This document shows, piece after piece, positions 55,580 to 64,000 of a DNA stretch of 64,000 bases. The notes below the pieces were generated by a model, which made no database searches, was not told the DNA's origin, and saw only the letters and a list, made by a program, of their open reading frames with translations. The stretch comes from Streptomyces albogriseolus (GTDB lineage Bacteria > Actinomycetota > Actinomycetes > Streptomycetales > Streptomycetaceae): positions 174,924 through 238,923 of the forward strand of contig BMVA01000012.1 of assembly GCA_014650475.1 (NCBI GenBank), written 5' to 3'. Every line of letters begins with the position of its first letter. Positions within the stretch are counted from its first letter, which is position 1. A program made the translations under genes and the position numbers.

Positions 55580-56509
55580 TCACCACGGCACCCCCGCCAA
55601 GAACTCCTCCACCCGCTCACTCCCCCACGCCCCGTCGGCGACCACCACCCGGTACCGATACGCGAACGACTCCCCCGCCCGCAGCCCGAACTCCTCGAAG
55701 AACGCCCACGAGAACGCCACCGACGGAATCGGTTCCGACCGCACGAACCAGTGCGACGGATTGACGGCCCGACCACCGTCCAGATTCCCGGGCGCATGCG
55801 CGAACACCACCGTCGACGCCCCGTCGACCTCGTCCCGCTCGGCCGTGAACCCCAGCCACAGCCCCCGCGTCCCCATGAACCGCTCCCCCGGCCCACCCCC
55901 CTCCACCCCCGGCGCGAACACCGTCCCCCCGGTGAAGTCCCGCGGCCCCCGCCACTGCAGCCCGGTGTACCCGGCCATCTCCCGCCCGGCCGTGGTCGGG
56001 GACCCGAACCGCAACTCCTCGCCCCGCACGTTGGTCAGCCGTATCGACCAGTCCAACACCCACACCCCACGCGCCGCGTCCACGGAGTGGACGCTCAGCC
56101 CCCGCTCCTCACGCGCCCACTCCGCACCCCCGTTCTCCACCCACGTGAGCTCCTCCACGCAATCGAACCGCTCGTCGGCCACCTCGAACGACGAGAACCC
56201 GTCGTGCCGCATCCACCCGATCCGCTCCGGCAGGGGCAGGTAACCCCGGCCGTGCACATACGAGTTGCCGCCCCAGAAGTTCTGCCCGGACAGATGACTG
56301 GCCGTCATCTGCAACCCCTTGTGCCACCGGTGATCGTTCGGCCGGTACCCGGTCACCACCCTCCCCCCGAGCGTCCGCACCGGATGCGCGTACGGCTTGC
56401 GCGACTCGAACGCAACGGGATCGGGCCGGTACACGTACCGCAGAATCTCGACGTCCCCCACGCTCACGCCCACGGCGTCCCCGTGCGCGTGCACCACCCG
56501 AAGCGTCAC
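55580..56509 (-). CDS. PmoA/DUF6807-family protein
   Basis: A 309 aa beta-rich protein. GTG 56509 follows GGGGAGGG and overlaps the stop of the upstream gene (GTGA). Characteristic segments are RPNDHRWHKGLQMTASHL, NSYVHGRGYLPLP and FVRSEPIPSVAFSWAFFEEF. The DHRWH and NPSHWFVRSEP motifs are typical of the PmoA (DUF6807) group found beside Gfo/Idh/MocA dehydrogenases in carbohydrate operons. The name PmoA is historical and does not imply methane oxidation. Biochemical role unproven. Confidence 0.85.
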   Translation of the reverse strand: MTLRVVHAHGDAVGVSVGDVEILRYVYRPDPVAFESRKPYAHPVRTLGGRVVTGYRPNDHRWHKGLQMTASHLSGQNFWGGNSYVHGRGYLPLPERIGWMRHDGFSSFEVADERFDCVEELTWVENGGAEWAREERGLSVHSVDAARGVWVLDWSIRLTNVRGEELRFGSPTTAGREMAGYTGLQWRGPRDFTGGTVFAPGVEGGGPGERFMGTRGLWLGFTAERDEVDGASTVVFAHAPGNLDGGRAVNPSHWFVRSEPIPSVAFSWAFFEEFGLRAGESFAYRYRVVVADGAWGSERVEEFLAGVPW

Positions 56510-57630
56510 GCCCTCCCCACCCCGCGCCCGCTCCACGTCTCCCCGAACCCCCCGTGCATGACCTCGTAGAAGGAATCCCCGGGACCGATCTCACCGGCCC
56601 GCACCGCCCGCCCCGTGAACGCGGCCTTGTACAGCGCCGCGGCGAACTCCAGCGTGTCCCGCGCCTCCCGCCCGCTCCCGGGCGGCCGCACCCCCGCGTC
56701 CCAGGCGTCCAGCACGTACCCCAGCTGGGCGGTATGCGAACTGGGCACGTCCACCCCCGCCTCACGCCATGCGGCGACCCGCTCCCGCGCCACATGCGGC
56801 GCGGGCGTGTACACCCAGTCGGCGTTCCTGTGCCCGTAGAGATGCGTCACCTCGACGGTCGCGGCCGCACAGTCCACCCGTACCCGGCTCACCTCGTCCG
56901 GGGACAGCACACTGTTGACGACCGTCGCCAACGCCCCGCCGGCAAAACGCACCAACGCCGTCGACACGTCCTCGCTCTCCGTGTCGTGCACCAGCCGCGC
57001 CGCCATCGCCTGCACCTCCTCCCACTCCCCGAGCAGATGCAGCAGCAGGTCGTACTGGTGAATCCCGTGGCCCATCGTCGGCCCGCCGCCCTCGGTGTCC
57101 CACCGCCCGCGCCAGGGCACGGAGTAGTACCCGGCGTCCCGATGCCAGGTGGTCTGGCAGTGGGCGACCAGCGGCGCGCCCAGTTCCCCGCTCCGGATCA
57201 GCTCCCGTGCGCGCACGGCGCCACTGCCGTACCGGTGCTGGAAGATCACCGACGCGTACGCCCCGGAGGCGGTCTCCGCCGCCGCGATCTCGTCGTACTC
57301 GGCGAGCGACAGGCACAGCGGCTTCTCGCACAGCACCCAGGCCCCCGCCTTCAGCGCGGCGACGATCTGCTCGCGGTGCAGCGACGGCGGCGTGCCGATG
57401 AGCACGAGATCCGGCCGTACGGCGTCCAGCATCGCCTCCGTCGAGGCGAACCCGACCACCTCCTCCCCGGCCTCCGCGCGGAACGCGTCCAGCCGACCGG
57501 GGTCGACGTCGACCGCGGCGACGAGTTCGACGCGGTCGGCGTGCGCCCGCAGCGCGGGCAGATGTCCGCCGACGACGATGGCGCCGGTGCCGATGACGGC
57601 CGCACGACGGCGGCCGGAGGACGGGGTCAT
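56506..57630 (-). CDS. Gfo/Idh/MocA-family oxidoreductase
   Basis: A 374 aa NAD(P)-dependent sugar/inositol dehydrogenase-type protein. ATG 57630 follows GAGGAGCG. The Rossmann opening is AVIGTGAIVVGGHLPAL. The cofactor/catalytic EKP motif is CEKPLCLSLAEYDE, and GGGPTMGHGIHQYDLLLHLLG is the conserved C-domain signature. The preferred substrate (sugar, inositol or sugar acid) is not predictable. It is cotranscribed with the PmoA-like gene (4 bp overlap). A LacI-type half-symmetric element lies upstream. Confidence 0.9.
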   Translation of the reverse strand: MTPSSGRRRAAVIGTGAIVVGGHLPALRAHADRVELVAAVDVDPGRLDAFRAEAGEEVVGFASTEAMLDAVRPDLVLIGTPPSLHREQIVAALKAGAWVLCEKPLCLSLAEYDEIAAAETASGAYASVIFQHRYGSGAVRARELIRSGELGAPLVAHCQTTWHRDAGYYSVPWRGRWDTEGGGPTMGHGIHQYDLLLHLLGEWEEVQAMAARLVHDTESEDVSTALVRFAGGALATVVNSVLSPDEVSRVRVDCAAATVEVTHLYGHRNADWVYTPAPHVARERVAAWREAGVDVPSSHTAQLGYVLDAWDAGVRPPGSGREARDTLEFAAALYKAAFTGRAVRAGEIGPGDSFYEVMHGGFGETWSGRGVGRA

Positions 57631-57704
57631 GCGGCGCTCCTCGGAACGAAAGGGCACTCCACGAGCCGGATCGACAGGGCACTCTGCGAGCCGGAACCTC
57701 GCAG

Positions 57705-57714
57705 AAAGCGCTTA
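57705..57714. promoter_or_regulatory. LacI-type operator candidate around AAAGCGCTTA
   Basis: AAGCGCTT is a perfect 8 bp palindrome in the 107 bp between the Gfo/Idh gene and the response-regulator gene, about 75 bp before the Gfo/Idh start. AAAGCGCTTT is the core of many LacI/GalR-family sites. No LacI gene is in this window. Confidence 0.45.
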
Positions 57715-57737
57715 CCGTCGCCGCTCGAACCCCGACC

Positions 57738-58556
57738 CTAGGCCCGGCTCCCCCCGGAGACAACCCCTCGCCCCGCCCCCACGAACCGGTACCGCCGCTC
57801 AGGCCGCCCGGTCGCCCCGTACCGCAACGACACCTCCGCCGCCCCCACGGCGTGGAAGTACTCCAGGTACCGCCGCGCACTGACCCGCGAGACACCGGTC
57901 AGCCGCGCGCACTCGCTCGCCGACAGACTCCCCTCCGCCTCCCGCAGCGTCCGCTCCACCAGCCCGGCGGTCTCCGCACTCATCCCCTTGGGCAGCCTGT
58001 GCGGCCTGGGCAGCGCGGACGGTACGGACATCGCCGCCCCCGCCAGCACCCGGTCGACGTCCTCCTGCCCCCGCACCACGGTGTCCCGCAGCATCCCCCG
58101 CTGCACTACGTACCGCTCCAGCCTGCCCCGCAGGTCCTCGAAGTCGAAGGGCTTGAGCAGGTAGTCGACGACACCGTGCCGCACCGCACCACGCACCGCG
58201 TCCGCCTCGCGCGCGGCGCTGACGACCATGACGTCGCATTCGTGTCCGGCGGTCCGCAGCCGGGGGATGAGATCGAGGCCGAACACATCGGGCAGATACA
58301 GATCGAGCAGCACGAGATCCGGACGGAGTTCGCCGACGGCGCCCAGGGCCTGCTCACCACTGCCGGCGACGCCGACCACCCGGAAGCAGTCGACGCGCTC
58401 GACGTACGCCCGGTGCACGCGCGCCACCCGGAAGTCGTCGTCCACCACGAGCACCCCGATGGCCCCGGTCGTCCCACCGGGCTCGACGGCCTCGCCGACC
58501 CCGACAGCCCCGCCGGCCCCGCGCGCATCCTCCCTGTCCCGCATAAGCCCCATCAT
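57738..58556 (-). CDS. CitB/DcuR-type response regulator
   Basis: About 272 aa from ATG 58556 (start uncertain; ATG 58544 is possible and the frame is open further). The receiver domain has IGVLVVDDDFRVAR, phospho-acceptor LVLLDLYLPDVFG (Asp about 85) and the lysine in YLLKPFDFEDL. The C-terminus has a helix-turn-helix SASECARLTGVSRVSARRYLEYF typical of CitB/DpiA/DcuR regulators of C4-dicarboxylate and citrate uptake. It is divergent from tctCBA, the likely target. The partner sensor kinase (CitA/DcuS type), usually adjacent, is missing here. Confidence 0.88.
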   Translation of the reverse strand: MMGLMRDREDARGAGGAVGVGEAVEPGGTTGAIGVLVVDDDFRVARVHRAYVERVDCFRVVGVAGSGEQALGAVGELRPDLVLLDLYLPDVFGLDLIPRLRTAGHECDVMVVSAAREADAVRGAVRHGVVDYLLKPFDFEDLRGRLERYVVQRGMLRDTVVRGQEDVDRVLAGAAMSVPSALPRPHRLPKGMSAETAGLVERTLREAEGSLSASECARLTGVSRVSARRYLEYFHAVGAAEVSLRYGATGRPERRYRFVGAGRGVVSGGSRA

Positions 58557-58768
58557 CACCCCCGCCCCCCACCGGGCAAAGGGCCTGCGACAGACCTGCA
58601 CCGGCGGCAACCGCCCCGCTGACACAACGACCACAACCTCCATTGCTTCCGTAACCGCGACAGCCCGCCCCCGCCCAGGCACCATGTGGCCCGCGTCACC
58701 CTCCCCCTCCGCGGGTCACGCATCCCGGAACACACCCCGTACAACCCGACCGACAGGTGGTGGCACCC

Positions 58769-59752
58769 GTGCGCCTGCGCACACCCCTCGCCCTGCTCGG
58801 CGCCGCCCTGCTCGTCCTCGTGGGCCCACCGCTGCTCACGACCGGCAGCGGCGCCGGGAGCGGCACCCACATCCCGGGCCTGCGCCTCATGGTTCCCAAC
58901 TCGCCCGGCGGCGGCTACGACATCACCGCCCGCACCGCCGCGAAGAACGCCGAGGACGCCGGACTCACCCGCTCCGTCGAGGTGTTCAACCTGCCCGGCG
59001 CCGGCGGCACGGTCGGCCTGAGCCGCCTGGTGAACGAGCGCGGCAACGGCAAGCTGGCGATGTCGATGGGGCTCGGCGTCGTCGGCGCCGTCCGCTCCAA
59101 CCACGCGCCGCGCACCCTCGCGGACACCACGCCCATCGCCCGGCTCACCGAGGAGCAGGACGTGGTGGTGGTAGCCAAGGACTCCCCGTACCGGACCGTC
59201 GACGACCTCGTCAAGGCGTGGAAGGCGGCTCCCGGCCGGCTCCCCGTGGGCGGCGGTTCGTCCCCCGGCGGCCCGGACCACCTCGCGCCGATGCTGATGG
59301 CGCGGGCCGCCGGGATCGCTCCGAAGGACGTCAACTACATCCCGTTCGACGGCGGCGGCGAGCTGCTCGCCTCGATCCTCGGCAGCAAGGTCGCCTTCGG
59401 CGTCTCCGGGGTCGGCGAGTACCGCGACCAGATCGAGGCGGGCGAACTGCGGCTGCTGGCGGTGACCGGCCCGGAGCGCGTGCCGGGCCTCGACGCGCCC
59501 ACGCTCAAGGAGTCCGGCTACGACGTGGAGTTCACGAACTGGCGGGGCGTCGTCGCCCCGCCCGGCCTCACCGACGCCGAACGCGGCAAGCTCGTGCGGC
59601 TGCTGGAGGCGCTGCACGACTCGAAGGAGTGGCAGGAGTCCATGAAGCGCAACGGCTGGGACGACGCGTTCCTGACCGGCGACGAGTTCGGCGCGTTCCT
59701 GGCCGCCGAGGACAAGCGCGTGGTGTCGGTACTGAAGGAGCTCGGCCTGTGA
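58769..59752 (+). CDS. tctC: Tripartite tricarboxylate transporter solute-binding protein
   Basis: A 327 aa extracytoplasmic binding protein (TctC/BugD family). GTG 58769 is preceded by AGGTGGTGG; GTG 58757 is the alternative. A signal peptide (LRTPLALLGAALLVLVGPPLL) precedes the TctC core with VPNSPGGGYDITARTAAK, PVGGGSSPGGPDHLAPM and the ligand-loop region. Bug-type proteins bind carboxylates such as citrate, tricarballylate, tartrate or aromatic acids. It forms one operon with tctB and tctA by overlapping and near-contiguous codons. Confidence 0.93.
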   Translation: MRLRTPLALLGAALLVLVGPPLLTTGSGAGSGTHIPGLRLMVPNSPGGGYDITARTAAKNAEDAGLTRSVEVFNLPGAGGTVGLSRLVNERGNGKLAMSMGLGVVGAVRSNHAPRTLADTTPIARLTEEQDVVVVAKDSPYRTVDDLVKAWKAAPGRLPVGGGSSPGGPDHLAPMLMARAAGIAPKDVNYIPFDGGGELLASILGSKVAFGVSGVGEYRDQIEAGELRLLAVTGPERVPGLDAPTLKESGYDVEFTNWRGVVAPPGLTDAERGKLVRLLEALHDSKEWQESMKRNGWDDAFLTGDEFGAFLAAEDKRVVSVLKELGL

Positions 59753-60321
59753 CCACTGCCTCCACCCCGACGCCCGGGCCCGGGGCGAAGCCGGCGCCGG
59801 AGACTAAGCCCACCGCTCCCCGAACCCCCCGCTCCTGGCTCCGCGACCACTCCGAACTGGGCGTCGGCGCCCTCCTCCTCGCCCTCGGCGTGCTGGTCCT
59901 CAACGACGCCCTCACCATGGACGTCGACATCACCCAACGCGGCCCGGTCGGGCCGAAGACCGTTCCCGTCGTCGTCGGGGTCGGCCTGCTCGTCGTCGCC
60001 GCCCTCCTCGCCGTCGACGTGCTGCGCGGCGGCCGGGGCCAGGCGGAGACCGGGGAGGACGTCGACCTCGGCGAACCTGCCGACTGGCGCACGGTCCTGC
60101 TGCTCTCCGGCGTGTTCCTCGGCTCCGCCGTCCTCATCGAGCCGCTCGGCTTCCCCGCCGCGGGCGCCCTGCTGTTCTGGGGCGCCGCGTACGCGCTCGG
60201 CAGCCGCCGGGTGGACCGTGACCCGCTGATCGCGGCGGTGCTCTCGCTGGCCGCCTACGCCCTGTTCGACAAGCTGCTCGGAGTGCCGCTGCCCGGCGGT
60301 CCGCTGATGGGAGTGCTGTGA
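59749..60321 (+). CDS. tctB: Tripartite tricarboxylate transporter small membrane subunit
   Basis: A 190 aa protein starting at GTG 59749, overlapping the tctC stop (GTGA). A disordered Pro/Thr-rich head of about 35 residues is followed by four hydrophobic helices ([53 protein letters not shown] and [18 protein letters not shown]), the standard TctB layout. Small membrane subunit of the secondary uptake system. Confidence 0.93.
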   Translation: MTTASTPTPGPGAKPAPETKPTAPRTPRSWLRDHSELGVGALLLALGVLVLNDALTMDVDITQRGPVGPKTVPVVVGVGLLVVAALLAVDVLRGGRGQAETGEDVDLGEPADWRTVLLLSGVFLGSAVLIEPLGFPAAGALLFWGAAYALGSRRVDRDPLIAAVLSLAAYALFDKLLGVPLPGGPLMGVL

Positions 60322-60322
60322 C

Positions 60323-61858
60323 ATGAACGCCCTCAACTCCCTGATGGACGGCTTCGGTACCGCCCTCACCCCGCTCAACCTCCTCTGGGCCGCGGTGGGT
60401 GTGCTGCTCGGCACGGCGATCGGCGTGCTGCCGGGCATCGGCCCGGCGATGGCGGTGGCCCTGCTGCTGCCGGTGACGTACGGGCTCGACCCGACCGGCG
60501 CGTTCATCATGTTCGCCGGCATCTACTACGGCGCGATGTTCGGCGGTTCGACGACCTCGATCCTGCTGAACACGCCCGGGGAGAGCGCCGCCGTGGTCGC
60601 CGCCATGGAGGGCAACCCGATGGCGAAGTCGGGGCGCGGCGCGCAGGCCCTCGCGGCCGCCGCCGTCGGCCACTTCGCGGGCGGCATGGTGGGCACGCTG
60701 CTGCTGGTCGCGCTCGCGCCGACGGTCGCCGAGCTGGCGGTGGACATCGGCGCGCCGGACTACTTCGCCATCATGGTGCTGGCGTTCATCGCCGTGACGT
60801 CGGTGCTCGGCTCGTCGCGGATCCGGGGCCTGGCCTCGCTGCTGATCGGTCTGACCATCGGCCTGATCGGCCTGGACCAGATGACCGGGCAGCAGCGGCT
60901 GACCTTCGGTTCGCTGCACCTGGCCGACGGTGTGGACGTGGTGATCGTCGCGGTGGGCCTGTTCGCGATCGGTGAGGCGCTGTGGGTGGCCGCCCATCTG
61001 CGGCGCCGGCCGCCGGAGCCGATCCCGGTGGGCCGGCCGTGGCTGGGCCGCGCCGATCTGCGGCGTGCCTGGAAGTCCTGGGCGCGCGGTCCGTTCATCG
61101 GCTTCCCGTTCGGCGCGATCCCGGCGGGCGGCGCGGAGATCCCGACGTTCCTGTCGTACGTGACGGAGAAGCGGCTGTCGAAGCACAAGGACGAGTGGGG
61201 CAAGGGCGCCATCGAGGGTGTGGCGGGGCCGGAGTCGGCGGCGTCGGCCTCGGCGGCGGGCACGCTGGTGTCGATGCTGACGCTGGGTCTGCCGACCACG
61301 GCGGTCGCGGCGGTGATGCTGGCCGCGTTCCAGCAGTACGGCATCCAGCCGGGCCCGCTGCTCTTCGAGCGGGAGCCCGACCTGGTGTGGGGCCTGATCG
61401 CCTCGCTGTTCGTCGGCATGGTGCTGCTGCTCGCCCTGAACCTGCCGCTCGCGCCGCTGTGGGCGAAGCTGCTGCGCGTCCCGCGGCCGTACCTGTACGC
61501 CGGGATCATGTTCTTCGCGGCGGTGGGCGCGTACGCGGTCGGCGGCGAGGTGATCGACCTGGTGCTGCTGCTGGTCATCGGTCTGATCGGGTTCGGCATG
61601 CGGCGCTACGGACTGCCGGTGCTCCCGGCCGTCATCGGCGTCATCCTCGGCCCGGCCGCCGAGCAGCAGCTGCGCCGCGCGCTGCAGATCAGCGACGGCA
61701 GCGTCACCGGTCTGGTGAACACGCCGTTCTCGGTCACCGTCTACGCGGTCGTGGTGCTGCTGCTCGCCTGGCCGCTGCTCCGCAAGGCGCTGCCGCGTCG
61801 TACGACCACGACGCCCGAGGCGCCCGAACCCCGTACGCCGTCCGGTCGAAGCGCCTGA
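60323..61858 (+). CDS. tctA: Tripartite tricarboxylate transporter large membrane subunit
   Basis: A 511 aa polytopic protein starting one base after the tctB stop. The highly conserved TctA segments are [42 protein letters not shown] and [15 protein letters not shown]. Hydrophobic helices run through the whole length. Together with tctB and tctC it forms a complete ion-driven carboxylate uptake system. Confidence 0.95.
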   Translation: MNALNSLMDGFGTALTPLNLLWAAVGVLLGTAIGVLPGIGPAMAVALLLPVTYGLDPTGAFIMFAGIYYGAMFGGSTTSILLNTPGESAAVVAAMEGNPMAKSGRGAQALAAAAVGHFAGGMVGTLLLVALAPTVAELAVDIGAPDYFAIMVLAFIAVTSVLGSSRIRGLASLLIGLTIGLIGLDQMTGQQRLTFGSLHLADGVDVVIVAVGLFAIGEALWVAAHLRRRPPEPIPVGRPWLGRADLRRAWKSWARGPFIGFPFGAIPAGGAEIPTFLSYVTEKRLSKHKDEWGKGAIEGVAGPESAASASAAGTLVSMLTLGLPTTAVAAVMLAAFQQYGIQPGPLLFEREPDLVWGLIASLFVGMVLLLALNLPLAPLWAKLLRVPRPYLYAGIMFFAAVGAYAVGGEVIDLVLLLVIGLIGFGMRRYGLPVLPAVIGVILGPAAEQQLRRALQISDGSVTGLVNTPFSVTVYAVVVLLLAWPLLRKALPRRTTTTPEAPEPRTPSGRSA

Positions 61859-61890
61859 GTCGTCGAACGGCGGTCGAACTCCCCGGTACC

Positions 61891-61920
61891 GGGCCGGGAC
61901 GCCCCGCGGCGTCCCGGCCC
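61891..61920 (+). terminator. Hairpin terminator after tctA
   Basis: A perfect 13 bp stem GGGCCGGGACGCC / GGCGTCCCGGCCC with loop CCGC, about 30 bp after the tctA stop. Confidence 0.8.
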
Positions 61921-62008
61921 GACGCCTCTCACCCCCACAGGTCACGCGACCGATCCACGCCGCACCTCTTGACGCGTAACCGACAACGGTGGCTTCATGA
62001 CCCCTTGA

Positions 62009-62022
62009 TGGGAGCGCTCCCA
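62009..62022. promoter_or_regulatory. CebR-type operator TGGGAGCGCTCCCA
   Basis: A perfect 14 bp palindrome identical to the published CebR-binding consensus of Streptomyces, 24 bp upstream of the GDSL-CBM2 gene's ATG. CebR represses cellulose and cello-oligosaccharide use until cellobiose or cellotriose is present. It is the clearest regulatory site in the window. Confidence 0.85.
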
Positions 62023-62046
62023 CCTCCACTCCGGGAAGGGGACACC

Positions 62047-63159
62047 ATGCGCGACACCCGCCGACTGCGCTTACCCCGCTTGTCCATCCGTTCGTTGCCC
62101 GGCCTGCTGGCCGCCCTGCTCCTGCCGCTCGGCCTGCTCACCCCGGCCGCGGCGGCCGCCTCCCCGCCGGACGCGACCGCGGCCGCCGACCCCGTGCGGA
62201 TCATGCCGCTCGGCGACTCCATCACCGGCTCACCCGGCTGCTGGCGCGCCCTGCTGTGGAACCGGCTCCAGGACGCCGGACACACCGGCATCGACTTCGT
62301 CGGCACCCTGCCCCCGCAGGGCTGCGGGATCGCGCACGACGGCGACAACGAGGGCCACGGCGGCGAACTGGTCACCAACGTGGCGAGCCAGGGCCTGCTG
62401 CCCGCACGGCTGGCCGCCACCCGTCCGGACATCGTTGTCATGCACTTCGGCACGAACGACGTCTGGAGCAACGTCGCGCCCGACCGCATCCTGGCCGCCT
62501 ACGACACGCTGCTGGCGCAGATGCGGGAGTCCAACCCGGACATACGCGTCCTGGTGGCCCAGCTGATCCCCATGCACCCCGCCACCTGCGCCGCGTGCGC
62601 CCAGCGGGTCGTCGACCTCAACGCCCGCATCCCGGCCTGGGCCGCCGGCGCGCACACCAGCCGCTCCCCCGTCGTCGTCGTGGACCAGTGGACGGGCTTC
62701 GACACCGCCACCGACACCTACGACGGCGTCCACCCCGACGCCTCCGGGGACGAGAAGATCGCCGCCCGCTGGTTCCCCGCCCTCGCCGCGCAGTTGGAGA
62801 GCACCCCGGGCGACCCAGGCGACCCCGGTGACCCCACCCTCACCTGCACCGCGTCCTTCCGGTCCGTTTCCGTCTGGCAGGGCGGCTACCAGGCCGAGGT
62901 GACCGTGCGGAACACCTCCGCCGCCCCCGTCCGCGGCTGGACGGTGACGCTGCGGCCGGCCGACGGCGCCCGGGTCACCCAGGTCTGGAACGGCACGCTG
63001 AAGTCGGCCGCCGACGGCACCGCCACCGTCGCCGACGCGGGCTGGAACGGCGCCCTCGCCCCCGGCGCGAGCACGGCGTTCGGACTCATCGCCACCACCA
63101 CCGCGGGGCCGGCCGCCCCCGCCGCCACCGCCGACTGCGCGGCCACACCCGCCTCCTGA
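62047..63159 (+). CDS. Secreted GDSL/SGNH hydrolase with cellulose-binding CBM2
   Basis: A 370 aa protein. Residues 1-47 form the signal peptide region (PGLLAALLLPLGLLTPAAAA). The SGNH domain (about 48-255) has all blocks: IMPLGDSITGSPGCW (Ser 58), MHFGTNDVWSN and the Asp-His pair in YDGVHPDASGDEK. A Gly-Asp-Pro linker precedes the CBM2 (about 268-355: CTASFRSVSVWQGGYQAEV…TVTLRPADGARVTQVWNG…GWNGALAPGASTAFGL). Probably an acetyl xylan or carbohydrate esterase delivered to cellulose. The upstream CebR-type box puts it under cello-oligosaccharide control. GGGAAGGGGAC precedes ATG 62047. Confidence 0.92.
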   Translation: MRDTRRLRLPRLSIRSLPGLLAALLLPLGLLTPAAAAASPPDATAAADPVRIMPLGDSITGSPGCWRALLWNRLQDAGHTGIDFVGTLPPQGCGIAHDGDNEGHGGELVTNVASQGLLPARLAATRPDIVVMHFGTNDVWSNVAPDRILAAYDTLLAQMRESNPDIRVLVAQLIPMHPATCAACAQRVVDLNARIPAWAAGAHTSRSPVVVVDQWTGFDTATDTYDGVHPDASGDEKIAARWFPALAAQLESTPGDPGDPGDPTLTCTASFRSVSVWQGGYQAEVTVRNTSAAPVRGWTVTLRPADGARVTQVWNGTLKSAADGTATVADAGWNGALAPGASTAFGLIATTTAGPAAPAATADCAATPAS

Positions 63160-63217
63160 CCCGGCACACACTCCGACACGGGAACATCCCCTCGCCCACC
63201 CCTCTCCTGGAGCCGCC

Positions 63218-64000
63218 ATGAGAACCCCCGACCGCACCGTCCCCCGGGCCGCCGCCCTCCTCGCGGCGCTCGCGGGTCTGCTCCTGACGCTGCTCGTCCC
63301 GACCACCCCGGCCCACGCGGCGCCCACCGGATTCCGGGTGCAGAACGGACGGCTCCTCGAGGCGTCCGGGAACGACTTCGTGATGCGGGGCGTCAACCAC
63401 GCCCACACCTGGTACGCCGACCGCCTCGACGCGCTGGACCACATCAAGGCCAAGGGCGCCAACACCGTGCGTGTGGTGCTGTCCAGCGGCGACCGGTGGA
63501 CCCGCAACGACACCGCCGACGTGGCGAACGTCGTCGCGCAGTGCAAGCGGAACCGGCTGATCTGCGTCCTGGAGGTGCACGACACCACCGGCTACGGCGA
63601 GCAGAGCGGAGCGGTGACGCTGTCCCGCGCCGCCGACTACTGGATCGAGGTGCGGGACGCGCTCGCCGGCCAGGAGGACTACGTCATCGTCAACATCGGC
63701 AACGAGCCGCACGGCAACACCGACTACACGCGCTGGACCGCCGACACCAAGGCGGCCGTCCAGAAGCTGCGGGCCGCCGGGTTCGGCCACACGCTGATGG
63801 TCGACGCCCCCAACTGGGGCCAGGACTGGGCGTTCACCATGCGCGACAACGCGGCTTCCGTGTTCGCGGCCGACCCGGACGCCAACACGGTGTTCTCCAT
63901 CCACATGTACGGCGTCTTCGACACCGCCGCGGAGGTGAGCGACTACCTCGGCCGCTTCGTCGCCGCGAAACTCCCCGTCGTGGTCGGCGAGTTCGGACAC
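63218..64000 (+). CDS. Secreted GH5 beta-mannanase (cut by window end)
   Basis: 261 codons are visible from ATG 63218, preceded by TGGAG. A signal peptide (RAAALLAALAGLLLTLLVP…AHAA) leads into a GH5 barrel. The landmarks VVLSSGDRWTRND, CVLEVHDTTGYGEQ, VNIGNEPHGN (acid/base Glu), VDAPNWGQDW, HMYGVFDTA and VVVGEFGH (nucleophile Glu) match subfamily GH5_8 mannan endo-1,4-beta-mannosidases of Streptomyces. The frame is open at base 64000; further domains, possibly a CBM, may follow. It lies 58 bp after the CBM2 esterase gene and may share its CebR-controlled transcript. Confidence 0.9.
   Translation, partial: MRTPDRTVPRAAALLAALAGLLLTLLVPTTPAHAAPTGFRVQNGRLLEASGNDFVMRGVNHAHTWYADRLDALDHIKAKGANTVRVVLSSGDRWTRNDTADVANVVAQCKRNRLICVLEVHDTTGYGEQSGAVTLSRAADYWIEVRDALAGQEDYVIVNIGNEPHGNTDYTRWTADTKAAVQKLRAAGFGHTLMVDAPNWGQDWAFTMRDNAASVFAADPDANTVFSIHMYGVFDTAAEVSDYLGRFVAAKLPVVVGEFGH

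Overview
The window reads as a chromosomal segment of a Streptomyces-type actinomycete. It has very high G+C, third positions almost all G or C, many GTG starts, GTGA/ATGA start-stop overlaps, and families typical of that genus (CebR-type box, CsoR-type boxes, TerD proteins, PucR/ROK/DeoR regulators, HpnB-like glycosyltransferase, CBM2-bearing secreted enzymes). I saw no rRNA, tRNA, CRISPR array, insertion sequence or prophage. About fifty protein genes fill it, and both edges cut a gene: pyruvate formate-lyase on the left, a GH5 mannanase on the right.

1-13 kb is a low-oxygen or dormancy island: pyruvate formate-lyase, pyruvate phosphate dikinase, a short HPF/RaiA-like ribosome hibernation protein, a CBS-BON protein, bifunctional AdhE, a tandem universal stress protein and a P2-type cation ATPase. 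Inverted repeats of the form GGGMC-N4-GKCCC, the geometry of the DevR/DosR/OsdR box, lie in the intergenic regions before pfl/ppdK, adhE and usp. I infer a shared hypoxia regulon that links mixed-acid fermentation and PPi-dependent carbon flux to ribosome storage.

13-24 kb holds self-contained transport and regulation modules. These are two overlapping DHA2-type exporters with a divergent TetR and a dense GTTCA/TGAAC operator; a P1B-4 metal ATPase with a divergent ArsR/SmtB sensor; and an MHS transporter, a GAF-PucR regulator and a 3-hydroxybutyrate dehydrogenase that look like a ketone-body or hydroxy-acid utilisation set.

24-42.5 kb is mostly envelope and housekeeping genes: Nudix, Lnt, an O-antigen-ligase-like protein, a PH-like membrane protein, an Asp/Glu racemase, an HpnB-like glycosyltransferase, a double TerD protein, a small Pro/Tyr/Gln-rich protein, a MOSC protein, an Rv1733c-like membrane protein, a striking beta-helix/AAA+ fusion, a large membrane protein with hydrolase motifs at both ends, DeoR, a Cds1-like cysteine desulfhydrase, and an anti-sigma-type ATPase ahead of a strong terminator.

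42.5-55 kb contains a PGRP-type amidase, a SHOCT protein, a PPOX oxidoreductase, a beta-hydroxyacid dehydrogenase, a ROK regulator, an RlmG-like methyltransferase, a GH15 enzyme, and a copper module (secreted His-rich protein and CopA around two CsoR-like boxes), then a PAP2 phosphatase.

55-64 kb is carbon acquisition: a Gfo/Idh/MocA-PmoA operon with a LacI-type half palindrome upstream, a CitB-type response regulator divergent from tctCBA (no histidine kinase beside it), and a CebR-type box in front of a GDSL-CBM2 hydrolase followed by a GH5 mannanase.
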